Positions 56,108 through 64,000 of a DNA stretch of 64,000 bases are shown here, piece after piece. The DNA is taken from positions 372,001 through 436,000 of the forward strand of contig NC_064037.1 in assembly GCF_932526225.1 (NCBI RefSeq), in the 5' to 3' direction. Source of the DNA: Nematostella vectensis. Its lineage: Eukaryota > Cnidaria > Anthozoa > Actiniaria > Edwardsiidae. The first letter of the stretch is position 1; the number at the start of each line of letters is the position of its first letter. The notes beneath the pieces were generated by a model, which saw only the letters and a program-made list of their open reading frames with translations, did not search any database and had not been told where the DNA came from. A program made the translations under genes and the position numbers.

Positions 56108-56120
56108 GTTCTGAATCCTG
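56108..56120. repeat. 81-bp deletion junction (unit 56144)
   Basis: Same junction as at 55641; this is the only place where two deleted units are adjacent (anchors 55677 and 56144, 467 bp apart). Confidence 0.9.
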
Positions 56121-56588
56121 TACATATTTTATGCACACAAGAACTAACTAGATTCCTTGGATAACTTGATTAAGTAGATTCTAACATAGAGCATAGCGCT
56201 CGATAGATTGATATACCTTTTTTCCGAGTATACTGTTTTATTTTTCCTAATGTTACTTTTTGGAATTTACATTCGGAAAAAAAATTATCGATTGTGACCT
56301 TTTGGAGGTTACACTCGTAAAACAAATTCCCGAATGTAACCCTGAAGCTTTTCCCGAATGTAACCTCCAGTCCGATGGTGACTTTGCTTGGGATAGTTTA
56401 CGATACCAATAGTATTAAAAGTAATTTTCATTACAATTCCCTTCAGCAATGCCACGTTAGTCTATCGTTGCGGGCACTTGACTACTAACGCAGCGACCCG
56501 GGTTCGATTCCCGCTGATAGCCTAATTTTTTTACTTTCTTTTTTTTTTAATATCGATACTTAATTATACTGTTCTTGGTGTGTCATGA

Positions 56589-56597
56589 TATAAAAAG
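56589..56597 (+). promoter_or_regulatory. TATA-like sequence in a right-hand unit
   Basis: TATAAAAAG matches the Pol II TATA-box consensus. Most units read GACATAAAAAG here. The GATATAAAAAG form also occurs at 57603-57611, 61189-61197, 62746-62754 and 63291-63299. No coding frame or clear initiator at the usual distance follows, so promoter function is speculative. Confidence 0.25.
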
Positions 56598-57120
56598 AAG
56601 GTATAGGGACATTTTTATGTACTCTCAGCATCTTTGATGTGCTCATGCTTTGTTCAGGTTCCTGTACATATTTTATGCACACAAGAACTAACTAGATTCC
56701 TTGGATAACTTGATTAAGTAGATTCTAACATAGAGCATAGCGCTCGATAGATTGATATACCTTTTTTTCCGAGTATACTGTTTTATTTTTCCTAATGTTA
56801 CTTTTTGGAATTTACATTCGGAAAAAAAATTATCGATTGTAACCTTTTGGAGGTTACACTCGTAAAACAAATTCCCGAATGTAACCCTGAAGCTTTTCCC
56901 GAATGTAACCTCCAGTCCGATGGTGACTTTGCTTGGGATAGTTTACGATACCAATAGTATTAAAACTAATTTTCATTACAATTCCCTTCAGCAATGCCAC
57001 GTTAGTCTTTCGTTGCGGGCACTTGACTACTAACGCAGCTACCCGGGTTCGATTCCCGCTGATAGCCTTTTTTTTTTTCTTTATTTTTTTTTTTTTCAAA
57101 TATCGATACTTATTTATACT

Positions 57121-57133
57121 GTTCTGAATCCTG
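57121..57133. repeat. 81-bp deletion junction (unit 57157)
   Basis: Same junction. Here the loss joins reading frames on the minus strand into the longest open frame of the window (56854-57138, 94 codons), which has lysine runs encoded by the T tract and is not credible as a gene. Confidence 0.9.
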
Positions 57134-58673
57134 TACATATTTTATGCACACAAGAACTAACTAGATTCCTTGGATAACTTGATTAAGTAGATTCTAACAT
57201 AGAGCATAGCGCTCGATAGATTGATATACCTTTTTTTCCGAGTATACTGTTTTATTTTTCCTAATGTTACTTTTTGGAATTTACATTCGGAAAAAAAATT
57301 ATCGATTGTGACCTTTTGGAGGTTACACTCGTAAAACAAATTCCCGAATGTAACCCTGAAGCTTTTCCCGAATGTAACCTCCAGTCCGATGGTGACTTTG
57401 CTTGGGATAGTTTACGATACCAATAGTATTAAAAGTAATTTTCATTACAATTCCCTTCAGCAATGCCACGTTAGTCTATCGTTGCGGGCACTTGACTACT
57501 AACGCAGCGACCCGGGTTCGATTCCCGCTGATAGCCTAATTTTTTTACTTTCTTTTTTTTTTAATATCGATACTTAATTATACTGTTCTTGGTGTGTCAT
57601 GATATAAAAAGAAGGTATAGGGACATTTTTATGTACTCTCAGCATCTTTGATGTGCTCATGCTTTGTTCAGGTTCCTGTACATATTTTATGCACACAAGA
57701 ACTAACTAGATTCCTTGGATAACTTGATTAAGTAGATTCTAACATAGAGCATAGCGCTCGATAGATTGATATACCTTTTTTTCCGAGTATACTGTTTTAT
57801 ATTTCCTAATGTTACTTTTTGGAATTTACATTCGGAAAAAAAATTATCGATTGTAACCTTTTGGAGGTTACACTCGTAAAACAAATTCCCGAATGTAACC
57901 CTGAAGCTTTTCCCGAATGTAACCTCCAGTCCGTTGGTGACTTTGCTTGGGATAGTTTACGATACCAATAGTATTAAAAGTAATTTTCATTACAATTCCC
58001 TTCAGCAATGCCACGTTAGTCTATCGTTGCGGGCACTTGACTACTATCGCGGCGACCCGGGTTCGATTCCCGCAGTTAGCCTTTTTTTTTTCTTTTTTTT
58101 TTTTAATATCGATACTTAATTATACTGTTCTTGGTGTGTCATGACATAAAAAGAAGGTATAGGGATATTTTTATGTACTCTCAGCATCTTTGATGTGCTC
58201 ATGCTTTGTTCAGGATCCTGTACATATTTTATGCACACAAGAACTAACTAGATTCCTTGGATAACTTGATTAAGTAGATTCTAACATAGAGCATAGCGCT
58301 CGATAGATTGATATACCTTTTTTTCCGAGTATACTGTTTTATTTTTCCTAATGTTACTTTTTGGAATTTACATTCGGAAAAAAAATTATCGATTGTAACC
58401 TTTTGGAGGTTACACTCGTAAAACAAATTCCCGAATGTAACCCTGAAGCTTTTCCCGAATGTAACCTCCAGTCCGATAGTGACTTTGCTTGTGATAGTTT
58501 ACGATACCAATAGTATTAAAAGTAATTTTCATTACAATTCCCTTCAGCAATGCCACGTTAGTCTTTCGTTGCGGGCACTTGACTACTAACGCAGCGACCC
58601 GGGTTCGATTCCCGCTGATAGCCTATTTTTTTTTCTTTATTTGTTTTTTCAAATATCGATACTTAATTATACT

Positions 58674-58686
58674 GTTCTGAATCCTG
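58674..58686. repeat. 81-bp deletion junction (unit 58710)
   Basis: Same junction, following a shorter T tract interrupted by G (TTTGTTTTTTCAAATATC), a form shared only with the unit at 62298. Confidence 0.9.
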
Positions 58687-59687
58687 TACATATTTTATGC
58701 ACACAAGAACTAACTAGATTCCTTGGATAACTTGATTAAGTAGATTCTAACATAGAGCATAGCGCTCGATAGATTGATATACCTTTTTTTCCGAGTATAC
58801 TGTTTTATTTTTCCTAATGTTACTTTTTGGAATTTACATTCGGAAAAAAAATTATCGATTGTAACCTTTTGGAGGTTACACTCGTAAAACAAATTCCCGA
58901 ATGTAACCCTGAAGCTTTTCCCGAATGTAACCTCCAGTCCGATGGTGACTTTGCTTGGGATAGTTTACGATACCAATAGTATTAAAAGTAATTTTCATTA
59001 CAATTCCCTTCAGCAATGCCACGTTAGTCTATCGTTGCGGGCACTTGACTACTAACGCAGCGACCCGGGTTCGATTCCCGCTGTTAGCCTTTTTTTTTTC
59101 TTTTTTTTTTTTTTTAATATCGATACTTAATTATACTGTTCTTGGTGTGTCATGACATAAAAAGAAGGTATAGGGATATTTTTATGTACTCTCAGCATCT
59201 TTGATGTGCTCATGCTTTGTTCAGGATCCTGTACATATTTTATGCACACAAGAACTAACTAGATTCCTTGGATAACTTGATTAAGTAGATTCTAACATAG
59301 AGCATAGCGCTCGATAGATTGATATACCTTTTTTTCCGAGTATACTGTTTTATTTTTCCTAATGTTACTTTTTGGAATTTACATTCGGAAAAAAAATTAT
59401 CGATTGTAACCTTTTGGAGGTTACACTCGTAAAACAAATTCCCGAATGTAACCCTGAAGCTTTTCCCGAATGTAACCTCCAGTCCGATAGTGACTTTGCT
59501 TGTGATAGTTTACGATACCAATAGTATTAAAACTAATTTTCATTACAATTACCTTCAGCAATGCCACGTTAGTCTTTCGTTGCGGGCACTTGACTACTAA
59601 CGCAGCTACCCGGGTTCGATTCCCGCTGATAGCCTATTTTTTTTTCTTTATTTTTTTTTTTTTCAAATATCGATACTTATTTATACT

Positions 59688-59700
59688 GTTCTGAATCCTG
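59688..59700. repeat. 81-bp deletion junction (unit 59724)
   Basis: Same junction, with ACTTATTTATACTG just upstream, as in the units at 57157 and 60743. Confidence 0.9.
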
Positions 59701-60706
59701 TACATATTTTATGCACACAAGAACTAACTAGATTCCTTGGATAACTTGATTAAGTAGATTCTAACATAGAGCATAGCGCTCGATAGATTGATATACCTTT
59801 TTTTCCGAGTATACTGTTTTATTTTTCCTAATGTTACTTTTTGGAATTTACATTCGGAAAAAAAATTATCGATTGTAACCTTTTGGAGGTTACACTCGTA
59901 AAACAAATTCCCGAATGTAACCCTGAAGCTTTTCCCGAATGTAACCTCCAGTCCGATGGTGACTTTGCTTGGGATAGTTTACGATACCAATAGTATTAAA
60001 AGTAATTTTCATTACAATTCCCTTCAGCAATGCCACGTTAGTCTATCGTTGCGGGCACTTGACTACTAACGCAGCGACCCGGGTTCGATTCCCGCTGTTA
60101 GCCTTTTTTTTTTCTTGTTTTTTTTTTTTTTAATATCGATACTTAATTATACTGTTCTTGGTGTGTCATGACATAAAAAGAAGGTATAGGGATATTTTTA
60201 TGTACTCTCAGCATCTTTGATGTGCTCATGCTTTGTTCAGGATCCTGTACATATTTTATGCACACAAGAACTAACTAGATTCCTTGGATAACTTGATTAA
60301 GTAGATTCTAACATAGAGCATAGCGCTCGATAGATTGATATACCTTTTTTTCCGAGTATACTGTTTTATTTTTCCTAATGTTACTTTTTGGAATTTACAT
60401 TCGGAAAAAAAATTATCGATTGTAACCTTTTGGAGGTTACACTCGTAAAACAAATTCCCGAATGTAACCCTGAAGCTTTTCCCGAATGTAACCTCCAGTC
60501 CGATAGTGACTTTGCTTGTGATAGTTTACGATACCAATAGTATTAAAACTAATTTTCATTACAATTCCCTTCAGCAATGCCACGTTAGTCTTTCGTTGCG
60601 GGCACTTGACTACTAACGCAGCTACCCGGGTTCGATTCCCGCTGATAGCCTATTTTTTTTTCTTTATTTATTTTTTTTTTTTCAAATATCGATACTTATT
60701 TATACT

Positions 60707-60719
60707 GTTCTGAATCCTG
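60707..60719. repeat. 81-bp deletion junction (unit 60743)
   Basis: Same junction; seven-unit counterpart of the one at 57121. The T tract is 3-4 bases longer, giving the 472-bp spacing. Confidence 0.9.
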
Positions 60720-62261
60720 TACATATTTTATGCACACAAGAACTAACTAGATTCCTTGGATAACTTGATTAAGTAGATTCTAACATAGAGCATAGCGCTC
60801 GATAGATTGATATACCTTTTTTTCCGAGTATACTGTTTTATTTTTCCTAATGTTACTTTTTGGAATTTACATTCGGAAAAAAAATTATCGATTGTGACCT
60901 TTTGGAGGTTACACTCGTAAAACAAATTCCCGAATGTAACCCTGAAGCTTTTCCCGAATGTAACCTCCAGTCCAATGGTGACTTTGCTTGGGATAGTTTA
61001 CGATACCAATAGTATTAAAAGTAATTTTCATTACAATTCCCTTCAGCAATGCCACGTTAGTCTATCGTTGCGGGCACTTGACTACTAACGCAGCGACCCG
61101 GGTTCGATTCCCGCTGATAGCCTAATTTTTTTACTTTCTTTTTTTTTTAATATCGATACTTAATTATACTGTTCTTGGTGTGTCATGATATAAAAAGAAG
61201 GTATAGGGACATTTTTATGTACTCTCAGCATCTTTGATGTGCTCATGCTTTGTTCAGGTTCCTGTACATATTTTATGCACACAAGAACTAACTAGATTCC
61301 TTGGATAACTTGATTAAGTAGATTCTAACATAGAGCATAGCGCTCGATAGATTGATATACCTTTTTTTCCGAGTATACTGTTTTATATTTCCTAATGTTA
61401 CTTTTTGGAATTTACATTCGGAAAAAAAATTATCGATTGTAACCTTTTGGAGGTTACACTCGTAAAACAAATTCCCGAATGTAACCCTGAAGCTTTTCCC
61501 GAATGTAACCTCCAGTCCGTTGGTGACTTTGCTTGGGATAGTTTACGATACCAATAGTATTAAAAGTAATTTTCATTACAATTCCCTTCAGCAATGCCAC
61601 GTTAGTCTATCGTTGCGGGCACTTGACTACTATCGCGGCGACCCGGGTTCGATTCCCGCTGTTAGCCTTTTTTTTTTCTTTTTTTTTTTTTTAATATCGA
61701 TACTTAATTATACTGTTCTTGGTGTGTCATGACATAAAAAGAAGGTATAGGGATATTTTTATGTACTCTCAGCATCTTTGATGTGCTCATGCTTTGTTCA
61801 GGATCCTGTACATATTTTATGCACACAAGAACTAACTAGATTCCTTGGATAACTTGATTAAGTAGATTCTAACATAGAGCATAGCGCTCGATAGATTGAT
61901 ATACCTTTTTTTCCGAGTATACTGTTTTATTTTTCCTAATGTTACTTTTTGGAATTTACATTCGGAAAAAAAATTATCGATTGTAACCTTTTGGAGGTTA
62001 CACTCGTAAAACAAATTCCCGAATGTAACCCTGAAGCTTTTCCCGAATGTAACCTCCAGTCCGATAGTGACTTTGCTTGTGATAGTTTACGATACCAATA
62101 GTATTAAAAGTAATTTTCATTACAATTCCCTTCAGCAATGCCACGTTAGTCTTTCGTTGCGGGCACTTGACTACTAACGCAGCGACCCGGGTCCGATTCC
62201 CGCTGATAGCCTATTTTTTTTTCTTTATTTGTTTTTTCAAATATCGATACTTAATTATACT

Positions 62262-62274
62262 GTTCTGAATCCTG
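62262..62274. repeat. 81-bp deletion junction (unit 62298)
   Basis: Same junction; seven-unit counterpart of the one at 58674. Its tRNA-like module has GGTCCGATTCC, one change in the B box. Confidence 0.9.
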
Positions 62275-63152
62275 TACATATTTTATGCACACAAGAACTA
62301 ACTAGATTCCTTGGATAACTTGATTAAGTAGATTCTAACATAGAGCATAGCGCTCGATAGATTGATATACCTTTTTTTCCGAGTATACTGTTTTATTTTT
62401 CCTAATGTTACTTTTTGGAATTTACATTCGGAAAAAAAAATTATCGATTGTGACCTTTTGGAGGTTACACTCGTAAAACAAATTCCCGAATGTAACCCTG
62501 AAGCTTTTCCCGAATGTAACCTCCAGTCCGATGGTGACTTTGCTTGGGATAGTTTACGATACCAATAGTATTAAAAGTAATTTTCATTACAATTCCTTTC
62601 AGCAATGCCACGTTAGTCTATCGTTGCGGGCACTTGACTACTAACGCAGCAACCCGGGTTCGATTCCCGCTGATAGCCTAATTTTTTTACTTTCTTTTTT
62701 TTTTTAATATCGATACTTAATTATACTGTTCTTGGTGTGTCATGATATAAAAAGAAGGTATAGGGACATTTTTATGTACTCTCAGCATCTTTGATGTGCT
62801 CATGCTTTGTTCAGGTTCCTGTACATATTTTATGCACACAAGAACTAACTAGATTCCTTGGATAACTTGATTAAGTAGATTCTAACATAGAGCATAGCGC
62901 TCGATAGATTGATATACCTTTTTTTCCGAGTATACTGTTCTATTTTTCCTAATGTTACTTTTTGGAATTTACATTCGGAACAAAAATTATCGATTGTGAC
63001 CTTTTGGAGGTTACACTCGTAAAACAAATTCCCGAATGTAACCCTGAAGCTTTTCCCGAATGTAACCTCCAGTCCGATGGTGACTTTGCTTGGGATAGTT
63101 TACGATACCAATAGTATTAAAAGTAATTTTCATTACAATTCCCTCCAGCAAT

Positions 63153-63224
63153 GCCACGTTAGTCTATCGTTGCGGGCACTTGACTACTAACGCAGCGACC
63201 CGGGTTCGATTCCCGCTGATAGCC
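63153..63224 (+). other. tRNA-like module, intact B box (reference copy)
   Basis: Seventy-two nt with class-I tRNA spacing: 7-nt acceptor strand, T8 A9, 4-bp D stem GTCT/GGGC (two Watson-Crick and two G-U pairs), 8-nt D loop with A14, 7-nt anticodon loop CTACTAA (T33 and A37 present, anticodon ACT), 4-nt variable loop, T arm CCGGG-TTCGATT-CCCGC with four of five pairs, then TGATAGC and a discriminator C. The Pol III B box GGTTCGATTCC is exact. It is not a working tRNA: the anticodon stem CTTGA/CGCAG pairs at only two positions, the acceptor pairs at only three of seven, and the D loop lacks GG. ACT would read serine, but the long variable arm of serine tRNAs is absent. I read it as a decayed tRNA or the tRNA-derived head of a SINE-like element captured in the unit. 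Confidence 0.75.
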
Positions 63225-63227
63225 TAA

Positions 63228-63250
63228 TTTTTTTACTTTCTTTTTTTTTT
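63228..63250 (+). terminator. T-rich tract after the tRNA-like module
   Basis: Directly 3' of the tRNA-like module on the same strand lie runs of seven and ten T separated by ACTTTC. Four or more T on the coding strand stop RNA polymerase III, so the tract would be a strong terminator if the B box recruited that polymerase. Every unit has such a tract, with varying length and interruptions (C, A or G). Activity is inferred; the runs could equally be slippage-prone low-complexity DNA. Confidence 0.45.
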
Positions 63251-63495
63251 AATATCGATACTTAATTATACTGTTCTTGGTGTGTCATGATATAAAAAGA
63301 AGGTATAGGGACATTTTTATGTACTCTCAGCATCTTTGATGTGCTCATGCTTTGTTCAGGTTCCTGTACATATTTTATGCACACAAGAACTAACTAGATT
63401 CCTTGGATAACTTGATTAAGTAGATTCTAACATAGAGCATAGCGCTCGATAGATTGATATACCTTTTTTTCCGAGTATACTGTTTTATTTTTCCT
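63251..63495. repeat. Central segment of the unit, no recognised function
   Basis: About 245 bp begin with AATATCGATACTTAATTATAC and run to the short-motif cluster. I see no internal repeat, RNA gene or convincing coding frame. Landmarks are the TATA-like GATATAAAAAG (63289-63299), a TTCAGG(A/T)TCCTG block that carries the BamHI site in most units, and the anchor at 63390. Both deletions that define short units fall here: 81 bp upstream of the anchor and 25 bp downstream of it. Confidence 0.8.
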
Positions 63496-63612
63496 AATGT
63501 TACTTTTTGGAATTTACATTCGGAAAAAAAATTATCGATTGTAACCTTTTGGAGGTTACACTCGTAAAACAAATTCCCGAATGTAACCCTGAAGCTTTTC
63601 CCGAATGTAACC
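63496..63612. repeat. Cluster of six CCGAATGTAACC-like short motifs
   Basis: Six degenerate copies of one 10-13 bp motif sit in about 117 bp: inverted at 63496-63503 (AATGTTAC), inverted at 63513-63523 (TTTACATTCGG), direct at 63537-63546 (GATTGTAACC), inverted at 63554-63564 (GGTTACACTCG), then two exact direct copies of CCCGAATGTAACC at 63576-63588 and 63600-63612. Spacing between cores is 14-29 bp, two of the five gaps being near 25. The cluster is the most repetitive part of the unit and is kept in nearly every copy. It may be the older seed from which the unit grew, or a set of binding sites; both are inferences. Confidence 0.8.
63540..63560. repeat. Perfect inverted repeat, 8-bp stem and 5-nt loop
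   Basis: TGTAACCT, loop TTTGG, AGGTTACA pair perfectly. The stem is formed by a direct and an inverted copy of the short motif. Most units keep it. Units with GGATGTTACAC (for example near 381, 3667 and 17814) or GGTTTCAC (B-type) lose one pair, and units with GTATCC (25-bp-deletion family) lose one on the other side. It lacks a T run directly after it, so it is not a bacterial-type terminator. Confidence 0.85.
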
Positions 63613-64000
63613 TCCAGTCCGATGGTGACTTTGCTTGGGATAGTTTACGATACCAATAGTATTAAAATTAATTTTCATTACAATTCCCTTCAGCAATGCC
63701 ACGTTAGTCTTTCGTTGCGGGCACTTGACTACTAACGCAGCGACCCGGGTTCGATTCCCGCTGATAGCCTATTTCTTGTCTTTATTTTCTTTTTTAATAT
63801 CGATACTTAATTATACTGTTCTTGGTGTGTCATGACATAAAAAGAAGGTATAGGGATATTTTTATGTACTCTCAGCATCTTTGATGTGCTCATGCTTTGT
63901 TCAGGATCCTGTACATATTTTATGCACACAAGAACTAACTAGATTCCTTGGATAACTTGATTAAGTAGATTCTAACATAGAGCATAGCTCTCGATAGATT

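Larger units (their letters stand above)
57121..58900 (+). repeat. Seven-unit higher-order repeat, left copy
   Basis: Anchors 57157, 57702, 58244 and 58710 recur at 60743, 61288, 61832 and 62298, offset 3586-3588 bp (seven units). Both copies share the private tRNA-like variant CTACTATCGCGGCGACCC (near 58043 and 61627) and TCCGTTGGTGAC, and the same order of full and deleted units. Confidence 0.85.
60707..62490 (+). repeat. Seven-unit higher-order repeat, right copy
   Basis: Counterpart of 57121-58900. It keeps the same pattern of full and 81-bp-deleted units, so the repeat was copied as a multi-unit block rather than by converting single units. Confidence 0.85.
63153..63697 (+). repeat. Representative full-length satellite unit (545 bp)
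   Basis: I use this unit as the reference for parts. It starts at the first base of the tRNA-like module and ends one base before the next module. Order: tRNA-like module 63153-63224; T-rich tract 63228-63250; central segment 63251-63495 with no internal repetition; cluster of six short motifs 63496-63612; linker 63613-63697 holding a GATACCAATAGTATT segment. It belongs to the right-hand family and carries GATATAAAAAG where most units have GACATAAAAAG, and GGTTCC where most have the BamHI site GGATCC. The choice of start is a convention, because a tandem repeat has no intrinsic start. Confidence 0.95.
1..64000 (+). repeat. Satellite DNA array, ~545-bp unit, 119 units, head to tail
   Basis: One repeat unit fills the window. 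The anchor C of CTAACTAGATTCC (or a close variant) occurs 119 times, normally every 542-551 bp, with shorter spacings of about 519 bp (7 cases) and 466-472 bp (7 cases) explained by two defined deletions. All units point the same way. Position 1 falls inside a tRNA-like module and position 64000 falls inside the central segment of a unit, so neither array edge is seen. Units differ by scattered substitutions and by T/A run length, and diagnostic bases are shared in blocks. No gene, transposon, microsatellite island or inverted unit interrupts the array. HindIII (AAGCTT), BamHI (GGATCC), ClaI (ATCGAT) and SmaI (CCCGGG) sites recur in most units, so a restriction ladder of about 545 bp is predicted. 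Function is unknown; heterochromatin or centromere is inferred from the structure only. Confidence 0.98.
55588..64000 (+). repeat. Array segment 7, full and 81-bp-deleted units interspersed
   Basis: Anchors: 55677, 56144, 56688, 57157, 57702, 58244, 58710, 59255, 59724, 60271, 60743, 61288, 61832, 62298, 62845, 63390, 63935. Seven units (55677, 56144, 57157, 58710, 59724, 60743, 62298) lack 81 bp and are separated by one or two full-length units, except that the first two are adjacent. Where they alternate strictly (58244-60743) they make a dimer of about 1.01 kb. Substitution load looks lower than elsewhere, and nearly all tRNA-like modules have the intact B box. This looks like the most recently homogenised part of the window. 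Confidence 0.88.

Noticed and set aside
63153-63224. Functional tRNA gene (anticodon ACT, serine)
   Set aside because: Anticodon stem and acceptor stem pair poorly, G18-G19 are missing, and the long variable arm of serine tRNAs is absent.
63540-63560. Intrinsic (bacterial-type) terminator
   Set aside because: The hairpin is AT-containing with no T run directly following, and the context is eukaryotic.
63576-63612. Telomeric repeat remnant because of the TAACC words
   Set aside because: The words are embedded in CCGAATGTAACC, are not tandem TTAGG or TTAGGG units, and occur in both orientations.
63153-63697. The whole unit as a single SINE insertion
   Set aside because: No target-site duplication, no A-rich 3' tail in the expected orientation, and copies are strictly tandem. 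Only the 72-nt module looks SINE or tRNA derived.
1-64000. CRISPR array
   Set aside because: The repeat is 545 bp, directly tandem, with no unique spacers; the sequence is eukaryotic satellite.
1-64000. Ribosomal or 5S rRNA spacer array, or histone cluster
   Set aside because: No rRNA or histone coding sequence occurs in the unit, and no segment resembles the 5S internal control region beyond the tRNA-type B box.

Overview
The whole window lies inside one satellite DNA array. A unit of about 545 bp is repeated head to tail from the first base to the last. Using one conserved anchor (the C of CTAACTAGATTCC), I counted 119 units. All are in the same orientation, and no unrelated DNA, transposon, spacer or inversion lies between them. 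The window starts in the middle of a unit and ends in the middle of a unit, so the array continues on both sides. I find no protein-coding gene. Every open frame is short (60-94 codons), recurs once per unit, and is broken or shifted by changes in T or A runs.

Organism: clearly eukaryotic. The DNA is AT-rich, forms megabase-style satellite, and carries a decayed tRNA-derived module. An invertebrate such as an insect is plausible, but nothing in the window fixes the clade. The likely setting is constitutive heterochromatin (pericentromeric, centromeric or subtelomeric).

Unit layout, described on the unit at 63153-63697: (1) a 72-nt tRNA-like module with tRNA spacing and an exact B box in many units; (2) a T-rich tract directly after it; (3) a central segment of about 240 bp with no internal repeat; (4) a cluster of about 117 bp with six degenerate copies of a CCGAATGTAACC motif in both orientations, including an 8-bp-stem hairpin; (5) a linker of about 85 bp leading to the next tRNA-like module.

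Regional layout, grouped by eye on diagnostic bases: A-type 1-7703; B-type 7704-14751; A-type 14752-21851; B-type 21852-28927 (with an A-type patch near 25.3-26.1 kb); A-type 28928-45852; a third family 45853-55587, including units with a 25-bp deletion; and a distinct family 55588-64000, in which full-length units are mixed, often alternately, with units lacking 81 bp. On top of this sit higher-order repeats: a super-period of 26 units (about 14.15-14.18 kb), a directly adjacent 5-unit duplication of 2729 bp (33027-38484), a 4-unit duplication (offset 2183 bp), a 9-unit duplication (offset about 4853 bp) and a 7-unit repeat (offset about 3586 bp). The array therefore records unequal crossover, gene conversion and microhomology-mediated deletion. 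Nothing indicates cooperating genes.
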